Assembly: GCA_902760805.1 (NCBI GenBank)
Contig: CACWHY010000009.1
Coordinates: 1 to 64,000, forward strand
DNA length: 64,000 bases
Source of the DNA: Ruminococcus flavefaciens
GTDB taxonomy: Bacteria; Bacillota; Clostridia; Oscillospirales; Ruminococcaceae
Direction of reading: 5' to 3'
Position 1 is the stretch's first letter, and every line of letters starts with the position of its first letter. The position numbers and the translations under genes are program-made. This document shows positions 1 through 8,266 of this stretch, piece after piece. The notes beneath the pieces are model-generated. The model was not told the origin of the DNA, did no database searches, and saw only the letters and a program-made list of their open reading frames with translations.

Positions 1-37
1 GCCTCGCCATTTACCACATTTATGGAGGTGCGAATAC

Positions 38-463
38 ATGGCACAGAAAGTAGTTGGCTACATTAAGCTTCAGATCGCAGCAGGAAAGGCTACTCCTGCT
101 CCGCCTGTTGGTCCGGCACTCGGTCAGCACGGCGTTAATATCATGGCATTCACAAAGGAATTCAACGAGAGAACTAAGAACGATATCGGCATGATCATCC
201 CTGTTGTTATCACAGTTTACGCTGACCGTTCATTCTCTTTCATCACTAAGACTCCTCCCGCAGCAGTCCTCATCAAGAAGGCTTGCAACATCGAGAGCGG
301 CTCAGGAGTTCCCAATAAGACTAAGGTCGCAAACATCACTAAGGAGCAGATCCAGAAGATCGCTGAGACCAAGATGCAGGATCTCAACGCAGGTTCACTC
401 GAAGCAGCTATGAGCATGATCGCCGGAACAGCTCGTTCTATGGGCGTTGTAGTTGTTGACTAA
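38..463 (+). CDS. rplK: 50S ribosomal protein L11
   Basis: This is ribosomal protein L11, which binds the GTPase-associated centre of 23S rRNA. The 141-residue length is normal for the family. The N-terminal domain shows the proline-rich [16 protein letters not shown] segment, and the C-terminal RNA-binding domain ends with [11 protein letters not shown]. The ATG at 38 is preceded by GGAGGTG at good spacing. It heads the usual L11-L1 pair, with rplA 117 bases downstream. The promoter and the usual upstream gene (nusG) lie outside the window. Confidence 0.98.
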   Translation: MAQKVVGYIKLQIAAGKATPAPPVGPALGQHGVNIMAFTKEFNERTKNDIGMIIPVVITVYADRSFSFITKTPPAAVLIKKACNIESGSGVPNKTKVANITKEQIQKIAETKMQDLNAGSLEAAMSMIAGTARSMGVVVVD

Positions 464-509
464 TTAACTTATGAATGACGACGGGTATCCCCCGTTCTGA
501 CTTCTCATG

Positions 510-561
510 GTGGGAGGAAAATTCCGCTAATCGCAGAGCTATAGGCCTGCGGTATTACCAC
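510..561 (+). promoter_or_regulatory. Candidate L1-binding mRNA element (23S L1-stalk mimic)
   Basis: The rplK-rplA spacer contains GGTGGGAGG followed about 40 bases later by TATTACCAC. GTGG (510-513) can pair with CCAC (558-561). A CGCAG/CTGCG hairpin and a GGAA/TTCC pairing lie inside. From memory, the L1-binding arm of 23S rRNA has GGUGGGAGG facing AUACCACC, so this looks like the mRNA mimic through which L1 represses its own translation. The resemblance is seen; the function is inferred. The rplA ribosome binding site lies 10 bases downstream. Confidence 0.6.
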
Positions 562-580
562 TTAAATAGGAGGAAATATA

Positions 581-1276
581 ATGAAACACGGCAAGAAATA
601 TGTTGACAGCGCTAAGGCTGTTGATTTTGCAAAGTTCTATGAGTCCGGCGAGGCTCTGGATCTGGTTTGCAAGAACGCAAAGGCAAAGTTCGATGAGACT
701 ATCGAGGCTCATATCCGTCTGGGCGTTGACTCACGTCACGCTGACCAGCAGGTAAGAGGAGCTGTTATCCTTCCCAACGGAACAGGTAAGACTGTTCGTG
801 TTCTGGTATTCTGCAAGGAGGACAAGTACGAGGCTGCTCAGGCTGCCGGTGCTGAGTTCGTAGGCGGTATGGATCTGGTAGAGAAGATCCAGAAGGAGAA
901 CTGGATGGACTTCGACGTTGTTATCGCTTCACCTGACATGATGGGCGTTGTTGGTCGTCTCGGTAAGGTCCTCGGACCTAGAGGCCTTATGCCTAACCCC
1001 AAGGCTGGTACTGTTACTCCCGATGTTGCAAAGGCTGTAACTGAGGCTAAGGCTGGTAAGATCGAGTATCGTCTCGACAAGACAAACATCATCCACTGCC
1101 CCATTGGAAAGGCTTCCTTTGGTTCTGAGAAGCTGGAGGAGAACTTCAACACTCTCATGGAGGCTATCGTAAAGGCTAAGCCTGCTGCTGCTAAGGGTAC
1201 TTACCTCAAGAGCTGCACAGTAACTTCTACAATGGGTCCTGGAATTCCCGTGGCTACAACAAAGTACGGAGTTTGA
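581..1276 (+). CDS. rplA: 50S ribosomal protein L1
   Basis: Ribosomal protein L1 binds the mobile L1 stalk of 23S rRNA and usually represses its own operon. The 231-residue length is normal. Family segments such as [18 protein letters not shown], and the C-terminal TMGPGIPV, are visible. Translation starts at ATG 581 behind AGGAGG. A strong terminator follows 13 bases after the stop, so rplK-rplA ends here, and rplJ-rplL do not follow directly. Confidence 0.98.
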   Translation: MKHGKKYVDSAKAVDFAKFYESGEALDLVCKNAKAKFDETIEAHIRLGVDSRHADQQVRGAVILPNGTGKTVRVLVFCKEDKYEAAQAAGAEFVGGMDLVEKIQKENWMDFDVVIASPDMMGVVGRLGKVLGPRGLMPNPKAGTVTPDVAKAVTEAKAGKIEYRLDKTNIIHCPIGKASFGSEKLEENFNTLMEAIVKAKPAAAKGTYLKSCTVTSTMGPGIPVATTKYGV

Positions 1277-1289
1277 TCAAGCAAAAATT

Positions 1290-1321
1290 ATCGCTGTACC
1301 CCATGGTACAGCGATTTTTTT
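1290..1321 (+). terminator. Terminator of rplK-rplA
   Basis: A perfect 11-base-pair stem (1290-1300 with 1305-1315) with a CCAT loop is followed by a T run. This is a textbook intrinsic terminator for the ribosomal protein transcript. Confidence 0.93.
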
Positions 1322-1362
1322 ATGCCTTCGCATAGGAGCTGGGCTCCAGATTCATGGTGAGC

Positions 1363-1394
1363 AAAAAAAGGCTGTGCATTTCTGCACAGCCTTT
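1363..1394 (-). terminator. Terminator of first GH9 gene
   Basis: A stem of about 12 base pairs (1367-1378 with 1383-1394) is followed, on the minus strand, by a run of T. It lies 22 bases beyond the stop of the GH9 gene. Confidence 0.9.
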
Positions 1395-1416
1395 AGTTTA
1401 TTTAGCTTAGTATCGA

Positions 1417-4400
1417 TTACTTGAGCTTAGCATCCTGAGCTGCCTTTGTGATAGGCCACTCAGTCTGCTTGATGAGCTTAGCATCATACATCTGGATAGA
1501 CAGAGCGTCGATACCGTTAACACCGGAAGTACCGTTGTCAACAACATCAGCGTTCAGCAGACCCTGAGCCTCAAGCGGATACTTTGTGGGAAGAGCAGAG
1601 TACTGGAGGATAGCAACAGCATCCTGAAGGTCTACCTTACCGTCAACGTTAGCATCGCCCCAATCAGCATCGCTGATAGGTCCATCTGTAGGATCTGTCA
1701 CGGGCTCAGTCTCGTCGAACTTAGGAGCCTTCTCAGCCTCATCGTCGAGGAAGGAGATAGCCCATGCGAAAGGAGCGTTCCAGTTGATAGTAACCTCGTT
1801 TACAGACCAAGCCTCGATAGAGTCAACGAAGCACTTCTGTGAAGCAACCTTGCCTCTCTCATAGCCCAGACCAGCAACGTAAGGATCCTGGAGTCCTGCG
1901 CCAGGACCACCAGACATTACGCCTGAAGGAGCCATCGGGAAGTCGTGGTCGAGCTCATAAGACCAGTATCTGTGGTGAGGATTGTTCTCGTGGTATGTAC
2001 CGTAGCCGGTTACATATGAGAAGCCGTTTCCGTTACGTCCGAAGATGTAGTCGAGAGCCTCAGTTACACCAGAGATGTACTTGTTTGTACCCGCTACATC
2101 GTAAGCGTAAGCCATAACGATAGCGTTGTTGATAACGAAGGAGTTAGAGCCCCACTCGTAACCTGTTACATCGATGCCTTCACCGATATTGATAGCATCC
2201 TGGAATGTTGTACCAACATAAGGTACGCCCATACCGGACTTAGCCATCTGAGCAAGGTACTTATCAGCAGCAGCAACGATAGCAGCGTCGATAGTCTTCT
2301 TATCAGCAGCAGGAGTCTTGTCACTGAGAGCAAGAGTCAGAGTACCAAGACCTGCTGTACAACCCCAGTTGAAGGAGCTGAATGAGCCGTTGTTCTCACC
2401 ACCGCCGAGGCTTGTAGTGATGCTGAATGCCTTATCAGTACCTGTAGAATCGTTCTCGTTTGCGTAATCCTTGAGGAAGTTGTAGTATGTGTCATCGCCT
2501 GTTGTGGAGAAGAGCTCACAAGCAGCCCAGTAAGCGTCATCCTGAACGTAGGTGTCGCCGTAGCCGCCGCCGCCGATAGCCTGATCCAGAGGAGCGAACA
2601 TAGGATCTGTCTTCCAATCGCCCTTCTTGATCTGCCAGCTGCTCTTGTACTTCATAACAGCATCCCAAGAAGTCTTAGCCTTCTCCAGACACTCATCTGC
2701 GAAATCATCATCGATGCCTCTCCACAGACGTGAAGCCTGTGCAGCACAAGCGATCATGTTGAATGTAGCAGCATACGTCGGAGGCTTAACGATACGAGTT
2801 GTCTTCCACTCATCCTGGTAGTCGTAAGGCTTTGTAGCCAGACCTGTCCACTTATGGTCGTGGAGCTTGTGGTATACGAAGCCAGCATACTTGCTGCCCC
2901 AGTAAGGATCATTAGAGTCAACGATCATGTTGAACATCCACTCGAGCTCAACTCTAGCCTCATCCAGGATATCAGGAGCGCCTGTACCATCCCATGAAAC
3001 CTTACCAACGTTGTACTTCTGAGGAATAACCATTGTCTTGCCGTCAGCCCACTTGCTGTCGGTCTTCTTAACAACAGATCTCTCATACATATTCTGGAGA
3101 GTCCATACAGAGATACCGCCGTTAACAACGTACTTACCGTGGTCACCGGCATCGTACCAACCGCCGACACCGTCGATCTGGTATGTCTTATCACCATCGA
3201 ATACCTGGCCGTAGGAAGGTACCCACTCAGACTGAACATAAGCCTCATCTGAAGGAGCGTGACCGCCCTCGTGAGCCAGCTTTGCCTTTCCGCCGGGATC
3301 GTTCTCGTTATATGAAGTGATGTACTGCTCCTCGATAGCCATACCTGAACGGTTCTGGTAGTAGTAGTTCATAGCATCCCTCAGAGCGCCCTCATAAACA
3401 TCGTTGCCGATCTTGAAGTCGTGAGAGATATACATCTTGAATACTTCGTCTGTCTTGGGGTTTGTCCAAGTATCGGAAGTATTGCTGACCTCGATGTGGT
3501 ATGTACCAGGCTCAGTAACCTCAGAGAAATCGATGATCTGAGTATACTCACCAGCATCCTCATCGAAACCGTTGTCCTTAGCTGTACCGGAAGCAACAGT
3601 TGTACCGGAGGAGTTCTTGACCTCCCACTTAACAGCAGAAGTAGACTTCTCTGTAGCGTATGTAGCCTTCTTTACCATGTTGGGCAGATAGCCTACCTGG
3701 TTTACTCTAACGTTAGATCTGGGGTGTACAACACCGAGCTCGTTTGTGGGATCCCACAGACAAGGTGTAGTCTCCTTGTCTACGAACTTCTCGCCGCATG
3801 ATGTACACTCAAGTGACATATTATCGAAAGTGAGAGTTGTTCCCTTGGGGAAGCAGTCGGAATCCTGGTACTCACCTGCGCCGCCGTAGTGGAATGCCCA
3901 CTCAGCAACCTCAAGAGTGTGGTCAGCTGTGAATGTAGACTCGAAAACGTTCTTACCCTTATGGATAACGAGGTTACCGGAGCTTCCGCCGTGGTCCTCT
4001 GTACCGCAGTTCTGGTTCTTGAAGTTCCAAGCCGCTGTGCCGCCGTGGTTGCTGATCCAAACAGGCTCCTCACCTGCCAGGTTAGCGATGTGAGTAGCGA
4101 GCTCACCCTCAGCGTCAGACTCAATCTCGAAGTGTACCTTGTAGGTATGGCCAGCCTCGATATGCAGGCTTCTGTGTCTAAACTGACAATCCCATCTGGA
4201 GTCTCCTCCATTCTTCTTACCGCCGATGTTATCCAGATATACTGAATACTTACCATTTGCGATCTTCATTGTCTGCTTAGCGGGGTTTGTTACGCAAGTG
4301 TGCCAAGGAAGACCAACGCCCTCATCGAAGTCGACCTGTCCAACGCACAGACCAGCGTCAGCGCTCATAGGAGCAAATGCTGCTGCAGTAGAAGCGAGCA

Positions 4401-4452
4401 TAGAAGCTGCCATAAGGCTGCCAGTGATAGCTTTTGCCATTTTCTTGTGCAT
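1417..4452 (-). CDS. Cellulosomal GH9 endoglucanase (CBM4-like, Ig, GH9, dockerin)
   Basis: This is a secreted cellulase of 1011 residues that would be docked to a cellulosome scaffold. In order it has a signal peptide (about 1-33), a CBM4-like carbohydrate-binding module (about 34-230), a CelD-type Ig-like domain (242-345), a GH9 catalytic domain (about 350-905) and a C-terminal dockerin (931-1011). Catalytic signatures are WYDAGDHGKYV (D434, D437), NPHHR (824-828) and NEVTINWNAP, with E886 as the expected acid. The dockerin has two calcium loops, DANVDGKVDLQD and ADVVDNGTSGVNGIDA. The start has a GGAGG site. It has its own upstream region and terminator, so it is probably a single-gene unit. 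Exact endo/exo behaviour cannot be read from sequence. Confidence 0.94.
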   Translation of the reverse strand: MHKKMAKAITGSLMAASMLASTAAAFAPMSADAGLCVGQVDFDEGVGLPWHTCVTNPAKQTMKIANGKYSVYLDNIGGKKNGGDSRWDCQFRHRSLHIEAGHTYKVHFEIESDAEGELATHIANLAGEEPVWISNHGGTAAWNFKNQNCGTEDHGGSSGNLVIHKGKNVFESTFTADHTLEVAEWAFHYGGAGEYQDSDCFPKGTTLTFDNMSLECTSCGEKFVDKETTPCLWDPTNELGVVHPRSNVRVNQVGYLPNMVKKATYATEKSTSAVKWEVKNSSGTTVASGTAKDNGFDEDAGEYTQIIDFSEVTEPGTYHIEVSNTSDTWTNPKTDEVFKMYISHDFKIGNDVYEGALRDAMNYYYQNRSGMAIEEQYITSYNENDPGGKAKLAHEGGHAPSDEAYVQSEWVPSYGQVFDGDKTYQIDGVGGWYDAGDHGKYVVNGGISVWTLQNMYERSVVKKTDSKWADGKTMVIPQKYNVGKVSWDGTGAPDILDEARVELEWMFNMIVDSNDPYWGSKYAGFVYHKLHDHKWTGLATKPYDYQDEWKTTRIVKPPTYAATFNMIACAAQASRLWRGIDDDFADECLEKAKTSWDAVMKYKSSWQIKKGDWKTDPMFAPLDQAIGGGGYGDTYVQDDAYWAACELFSTTGDDTYYNFLKDYANENDSTGTDKAFSITTSLGGGENNGSFSSFNWGCTAGLGTLTLALSDKTPAADKKTIDAAIVAAADKYLAQMAKSGMGVPYVGTTFQDAINIGEGIDVTGYEWGSNSFVINNAIVMAYAYDVAGTNKYISGVTEALDYIFGRNGNGFSYVTGYGTYHENNPHHRYWSYELDHDFPMAPSGVMSGGPGAGLQDPYVAGLGYERGKVASQKCFVDSIEAWSVNEVTINWNAPFAWAISFLDDEAEKAPKFDETEPVTDPTDGPISDADWGDANVDGKVDLQDAVAILQYSALPTKYPLEAQGLLNADVVDNGTSGVNGIDALSIQMYDAKLIKQTEWPITKAAQDAKLK

Positions 4453-4485
4453 TTTTATACCCTCCCTGATATAAATAAGATTTTA

Positions 4486-4516
4486 ATTATAACGCAATGC
4501 CAGTGCATACATTGCG
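4486..4516 (-). promoter_or_regulatory. Promoter -10 and inverted repeat upstream of GH9 gene
   Basis: A minus-strand TATAAT (4486-4491) lies about 35 bases before the GH9 start. No good -35 is present. Instead a 7-base inverted repeat, CGCAATG (4493-4499) and CATTGCG (4510-4516), fills the spacer and -35 position. It could be an operator for a repressor or activator controlling this cellulase; that role is inferred. Confidence 0.5.
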
Positions 4517-4690
4517 GTTATATACAATTGTGATGAGATAAGCGCAGCTCACCCACAGGGCTTGCACCATGCCAACACTTATCATACATATTATATTATA
4601 TCCAGAAAAAAAAGTAAATAGCTTTCAAAATTTTCGTGTATTTCTATAATGAGTGGCTCTACTTTTTGTGCAAAGCGCCAAGTTATCAAA

Positions 4691-4718
4691 AAATAAAAAG
4701 GGAGCCGGAGCTCCCTTT
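4691..4718 (-). terminator. Terminator of second GH9 gene
   Basis: A perfect 9-base-pair stem (4698-4706 region with 4710-4718) with a CGGA loop is followed on the minus strand by a T-rich tract. It lies 20 bases past the stop of the GH9-CBM3 gene. The rest of the 4453-4738 spacer holds only the promoter of the next gene. Confidence 0.9.
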
Positions 4719-4738
4719 GTTAATGAAATATGAATAAG

Positions 4739-7129
4739 TTACTTCGTGATCGGAAGTTTAGTAACTAACTTTGCATCGTACTTCTGAATCACCAGTGCGT
4801 CAAGGCCATTTACGCCCGCTACACCGTCGATATCAGCCTGACGTTCACCCTTTTCTGTCAGCGGATACTTGGCAGGAAGAGCAACAGCCTGAAGGATAGC
4901 AACTGCATCCTGGAGATCTACCTTTTCGTCGCAGTTAGCATCGCCCCACAGGATATCATCTGTATTGGGCTTAGTTGTAGGATCAACAGGACTAGTGGTG
5001 GGCTGAGTAGTAGGCTCATCGCTGCCGCCGTTTCTCTTGAATGTGTAATCAGACTTGGTGGGAACAGTGCCGTCAGGCTCCTCGCCCCAAACCAGGATGT
5101 CGTTTACATACATTGTGATGTGAGGATTGAGTGCCTCGTCAGACTTCAGGTTAGCGTTGGACTCAAGTCCCTCAGCAGACCAGTCATTTGTGGGATCCCA
5201 GCAGCCTGCTGTGGACTTGCCATCTATAGCATCGGGGATAGAGATACGGAACTGTACCTCGTCACGGTGCTCGGACTGACCCGTAGGCTGGATAACTCTT
5301 GCATCCTCGAATGCGATCTCAGCGTAGTAGATATTTCCGTCGTACTGATAAGGACCGCTTACTGTTCCATAACCAGGAGTACCTGCCTGATAGTCCTGAG
5401 CCTTGCCCTCGACCTTGATGTCGTCAACAGAAAGGCCGCCTGCAAAGATCTCGCTTGCATCGAAATAGTAGCGGTACTTAACGTCCTTAGCAACTCTTGT
5501 AGGCCAAGCTGTGTGGTTCATAGCCCAAGCCTTTACCTCAGTGTAGCTGTTTCCGCTGCCGTTGAGACCGGCAGAAATGCACCACTCAGGCCATGTAGGA
5601 GTCTCTGTAGGAGGGAAGGAAGGATCGATAGTTCCGCCGTTATCAGCTACCATAGCGCAGAGAGCTGCTGTGTAGCCGGCGTTGTAGTCGATAGCTACCT
5701 CGGTGTACTCATAGTTGGAAACGCCGATAGTAGACTGGTCGTAGTTACCGGAGGAGTCAGGTCCGCCGATGAGAGCGCCGTAGAGAGTATGAGCATACTC
5801 AGTCTGCCAGCCCTCAGCGCCGCCGTCCGCCTTACCAAGCTCGTTCCAGTGGTCGTCGTGGATACCGGAAGCGGCTCTGTGGTGGATAGCGGTAGGATTT
5901 TTGTCGCCCATACCCAGAACGTAGCTCATTCCGATAGCGTTGTCGCCGAAGCAGTAGTCCATCTGGCCCTTTGCCCAAGTGTTGTACTTATCGCAAAGTG
6001 CAGCGTCGTCCTTCAGGATAGTGTCGCAGGCCAGGAATGCGATCCAGGCTGTATTTGCAGCATGACGGAGGGGTCCCCAGTTCATCAGATAAGCCAGACC
6101 GTCCTCGGTATAGCCTGCTGAGAACTTCTTGGAGTCCTCGTTCATCCAATACTTGATGTGACGAGAGATGTGGTCGATCCACTCCTGCTTGCCGGTGATC
6201 TGAGCATAAAGCAGAGCAGCGCCCTGTGTTGTATCGTCCCAGCAGAAGCCCCAAGTGTATTTGTTCTCAGTAGACTGGTTTTCCTTGGGGAAGTTGGGGA
6301 TGTAGTCTTTCTCGATAATGTCAAGGTACTTGCTGTCCCCTGTAGCCTTATACAGCCAGCAGGCAGCGTACATACAGTCGTCCACCCATGAGGAAACAGG
6401 ATACATGGAGCCGTAAGCGCCCTTCTCGTTGTCACGGATGGCGTCTGCGCTCTCGAAATACTTCACAGCCTGCTCCAGATAAGCCTTGGCCTTGGTGGGA
6501 TCGGTGTCCTTGAACATCAGGTAGCCCTCAGCCAGTGCAGCGGAAGCCAGACCCATTGTTGTTGAGTCAGCGATCTCGTCATAGGGACGCTCCCAATCGC
6601 CGTTGTTCAGGTGGTGCTTGCGGAGGTACACCTCAGGGCTGCACCAGATGTTATGGTCGGTAGAGCCGCCGGTGAAATCGCCGATAGTGCCGATGATCTT
6701 GTCGCCTCTGTCGCACTGCATCAGGTAGTCAAGACCCCACTGAACGTTGTTGCGGTAGGTCTCGCCCATGCCGATCTTGTCAACAGCGTCCTTGTACTCA
6801 AGGTAGCCCCAAGCCAGAACAGAAGCTGTGTAGGCATTTGTCAGAGTGAACTTGAAGTGGTCTCCAGCGTCAAACCATCCGCCCTTGCAAACGTCGGTCT
6901 CGTTGCCGTCCTCGTCCACCATGGAGTCATCTCTCCACTGAACGTAGTTCCAGTCAGGGAGCTTGCCGGACTGCTGTACCTCGTAGAAGAACATGGACTT
7001 CTGGAGAGCTTCGCCGTAGTTGTACTTGGAAGCAGCATCAGCATCTCCGACTGCGGCCGGAGCGTAAGCTGCCATGCTTGCTGTGATCGCCAGTGCTGAG
7101 ACCGCAGCTGTCAGTTTTTTCAAATTCAT
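4739..7129 (-). CDS. Cellulosomal GH9 cellulase with CBM3c and dockerin
   Basis: This is a secreted family 9 cellulase of 796 residues. It has a signal peptide (about 1-33), an N-terminal GH9 domain (about 34-495), a CBM3c-like module (about 508-688), a Thr/Pro linker and a dockerin (728-796). GH9 followed by CBM3c is the arrangement of processive endoglucanases. Motifs are [11 protein letters not shown] (D87, D90), HHR (416-418) and a terminal [10 protein letters not shown] with E477 as the expected acid. The family usually has Asn before that Glu; here it is Thr. The dockerin is shorter and more diverged than that of the neighbouring GH9. A near-consensus promoter lies just upstream, so the gene is likely transcribed separately. 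Confidence 0.94.
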   Translation of the reverse strand: MNLKKLTAAVSALAITASMAAYAPAAVGDADAASKYNYGEALQKSMFFYEVQQSGKLPDWNYVQWRDDSMVDEDGNETDVCKGGWFDAGDHFKFTLTNAYTASVLAWGYLEYKDAVDKIGMGETYRNNVQWGLDYLMQCDRGDKIIGTIGDFTGGSTDHNIWCSPEVYLRKHHLNNGDWERPYDEIADSTTMGLASAALAEGYLMFKDTDPTKAKAYLEQAVKYFESADAIRDNEKGAYGSMYPVSSWVDDCMYAACWLYKATGDSKYLDIIEKDYIPNFPKENQSTENKYTWGFCWDDTTQGAALLYAQITGKQEWIDHISRHIKYWMNEDSKKFSAGYTEDGLAYLMNWGPLRHAANTAWIAFLACDTILKDDAALCDKYNTWAKGQMDYCFGDNAIGMSYVLGMGDKNPTAIHHRAASGIHDDHWNELGKADGGAEGWQTEYAHTLYGALIGGPDSSGNYDQSTIGVSNYEYTEVAIDYNAGYTAALCAMVADNGGTIDPSFPPTETPTWPEWCISAGLNGSGNSYTEVKAWAMNHTAWPTRVAKDVKYRYYFDASEIFAGGLSVDDIKVEGKAQDYQAGTPGYGTVSGPYQYDGNIYYAEIAFEDARVIQPTGQSEHRDEVQFRISIPDAIDGKSTAGCWDPTNDWSAEGLESNANLKSDEALNPHITMYVNDILVWGEEPDGTVPTKSDYTFKRNGGSDEPTTQPTTSPVDPTTKPNTDDILWGDANCDEKVDLQDAVAILQAVALPAKYPLTEKGERQADIDGVAGVNGLDALVIQKYDAKLVTKLPITK

Positions 7130-7157
7130 TTGTAATTACCCCTCTCAGTAATATTAT

Positions 7158-7179
7158 GGTATGGCTCTCATTCCATACC
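7158..7179 (-). promoter_or_regulatory. Inverted repeat in 5' leader of GH9-CBM3c gene
   Basis: GGTATGG (7158-7164) and CCATACC (7173-7179) form a perfect 7-base inverted repeat with an 8-base spacer. It lies between the -10 box and the ribosome binding site of the cellulase gene. It could be an operator or an mRNA stem-loop; the sequence does not decide which. Confidence 0.5.
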
Positions 7180-7190
7180 TATACATATTA

Positions 7191-7219
7191 AATGTACAAT
7201 AATTTCGTGGTTTTGTCAA
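7191..7219 (-). promoter_or_regulatory. Sigma-A promoter of GH9-CBM3c gene
   Basis: On the minus strand a perfect -35 TTGACA (7214-7219) and a -10 TACATT (7191-7196) are separated by 17 bases. They lie about 60 bases upstream of the start codon. Confidence 0.8.
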
Positions 7220-7297
7220 GAGACTAGATATTGCGCATGGAAATTCCAGAACAATGCACAAAATTCCGAGGATAAAATTGTGCTTTAAGCGAAGAGC

Positions 7298-7326
7298 AAA
7301 AAAACGGCACACAGTGTGCGCCGTTT
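7298..7326 (-). terminator. Terminator of zinc-ribbon gene
   Basis: The AAACGGC (7302-7308) and GCCGTTT (7320-7326) arms frame a short inner stem. A T run follows on the minus strand just past the zinc-ribbon gene. Confidence 0.85.
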
Positions 7327-7332
7327 CGTGTT

Positions 7333-8151
7333 TTATTGTTTTTCCAGGTGACAGAAGGTCAGGGACAGGTACTCGCCCTCCTCCACGGTCAGCTCCCGAT
7401 CGCCGTGATCCACCCAGCCGAAGTCCTTCTGGTCGGGGCCTTCCTCGGTTATTCCGTAGTAGATGCACCATCTGCCGGAATTTCCGCTGTTGTCGCTTAC
7501 TGCGGTGTAGGTGCCCGGCTCTAGGTCGAGCCCCTTTCCCACACGGAACACTCCCTGGTGAGTGAAGGGGTCGTTCTCCACATCATTCTTGGAGACATCG
7601 TATGCAGTTGCCCAGTTAAAATGAACATAGCCCTTGCCCTCCACCACCATATAGGCGGTATTATTTCCCCAGAAGGTGTACCTCTGGTCAAGAGCTTCCG
7701 GATCATTGTAAATGCCAGCCGGGAAATTCCCCAGCTCCTTATTACCCACCAAAATGTAGAGTCCCTCAGGGATCTGGCTGCCGATCTTATAGGTGCCGGC
7801 CGGGAAGATCCCCTTTTCCGGCTCAGCATTCCCGACGGGGCCATCCTCACTGACCAGATAGTCATTTCCATAAACGCCGGAGGACTTCTTATCGCTGACT
7901 TTGTTCTTAGCGGCAGTAAAAGCAGCTATCCCAGCCGTCAAAGCCAGGATCAGCGTCACCGTTACTATTATAACAGCGATCCTGAAGCTGCTGACAGCAC
8001 GCTCCCTTACAGGGTCATTCCATTTGTTGAGCTGGTCAAAGAGCTGGCTGGGCTCCACCTTCGGAGCGTCCTCCTCGAAAACAGTATTGCAGTAATCGCA
8101 GACCTTCCCCGAGACTCTTGCGCCGCAGTTAGGGCAGAATTTTGTAGACAT
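7333..8151 (-). CDS. Zinc-ribbon membrane-anchored protein of unknown function
   Basis: This 272-residue protein starts with CPNCGARVSGKVCDYC, a four-cysteine zinc ribbon. One transmembrane helix follows (about residues 58-82). The rest is an extracytoplasmic region rich in small beta motifs. GTYKIGSQIPEGLYILV and GLDLEPGTYTAVSD look like two related repeats, each pairing a GTY or GLY turn with a short strand. No enzyme motif is seen. GGAGG precedes the ATG by 7 bases, and a terminator follows closely, so it looks monocistronic. A sensor or envelope role is possible but not supported further. Confidence 0.8.
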   Translation of the reverse strand: MSTKFCPNCGARVSGKVCDYCNTVFEEDAPKVEPSQLFDQLNKWNDPVRERAVSSFRIAVIIVTVTLILALTAGIAAFTAAKNKVSDKKSSGVYGNDYLVSEDGPVGNAEPEKGIFPAGTYKIGSQIPEGLYILVGNKELGNFPAGIYNDPEALDQRYTFWGNNTAYMVVEGKGYVHFNWATAYDVSKNDVENDPFTHQGVFRVGKGLDLEPGTYTAVSDNSGNSGRWCIYYGITEEGPDQKDFGWVDHGDRELTVEEGEYLSLTFCHLEKQ

Positions 8152-8221
8152 TGCTGAGCCTCCGTTTCAAAGATATAGCACAATTATACCACGATCCGCT
8201 CTTATTTGCAAGAGCAGACAC

Positions 8222-8251
8222 AAAAAAGGACCGCACCAAATGGTACGGTCC
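8222..8251 (-). terminator. Terminator of the ispH-S1 operon
   Basis: GGACCG (8228-8233) pairs with CGGTCC (8246-8251) around an inner ACC/GGT pairing. Six T residues follow on the minus strand. It closes the long minus-strand gene run that begins at tepA. Confidence 0.9.
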
Positions 8252-8266
8252 AAAGGTCACATTTGA

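Noticed and set aside
5120-6121. Long plus-strand open frame of 333 codons
   Set aside because: It lies entirely antisense to the GH9-CBM3c gene, has no ribosome binding site and its translation resembles no protein family.
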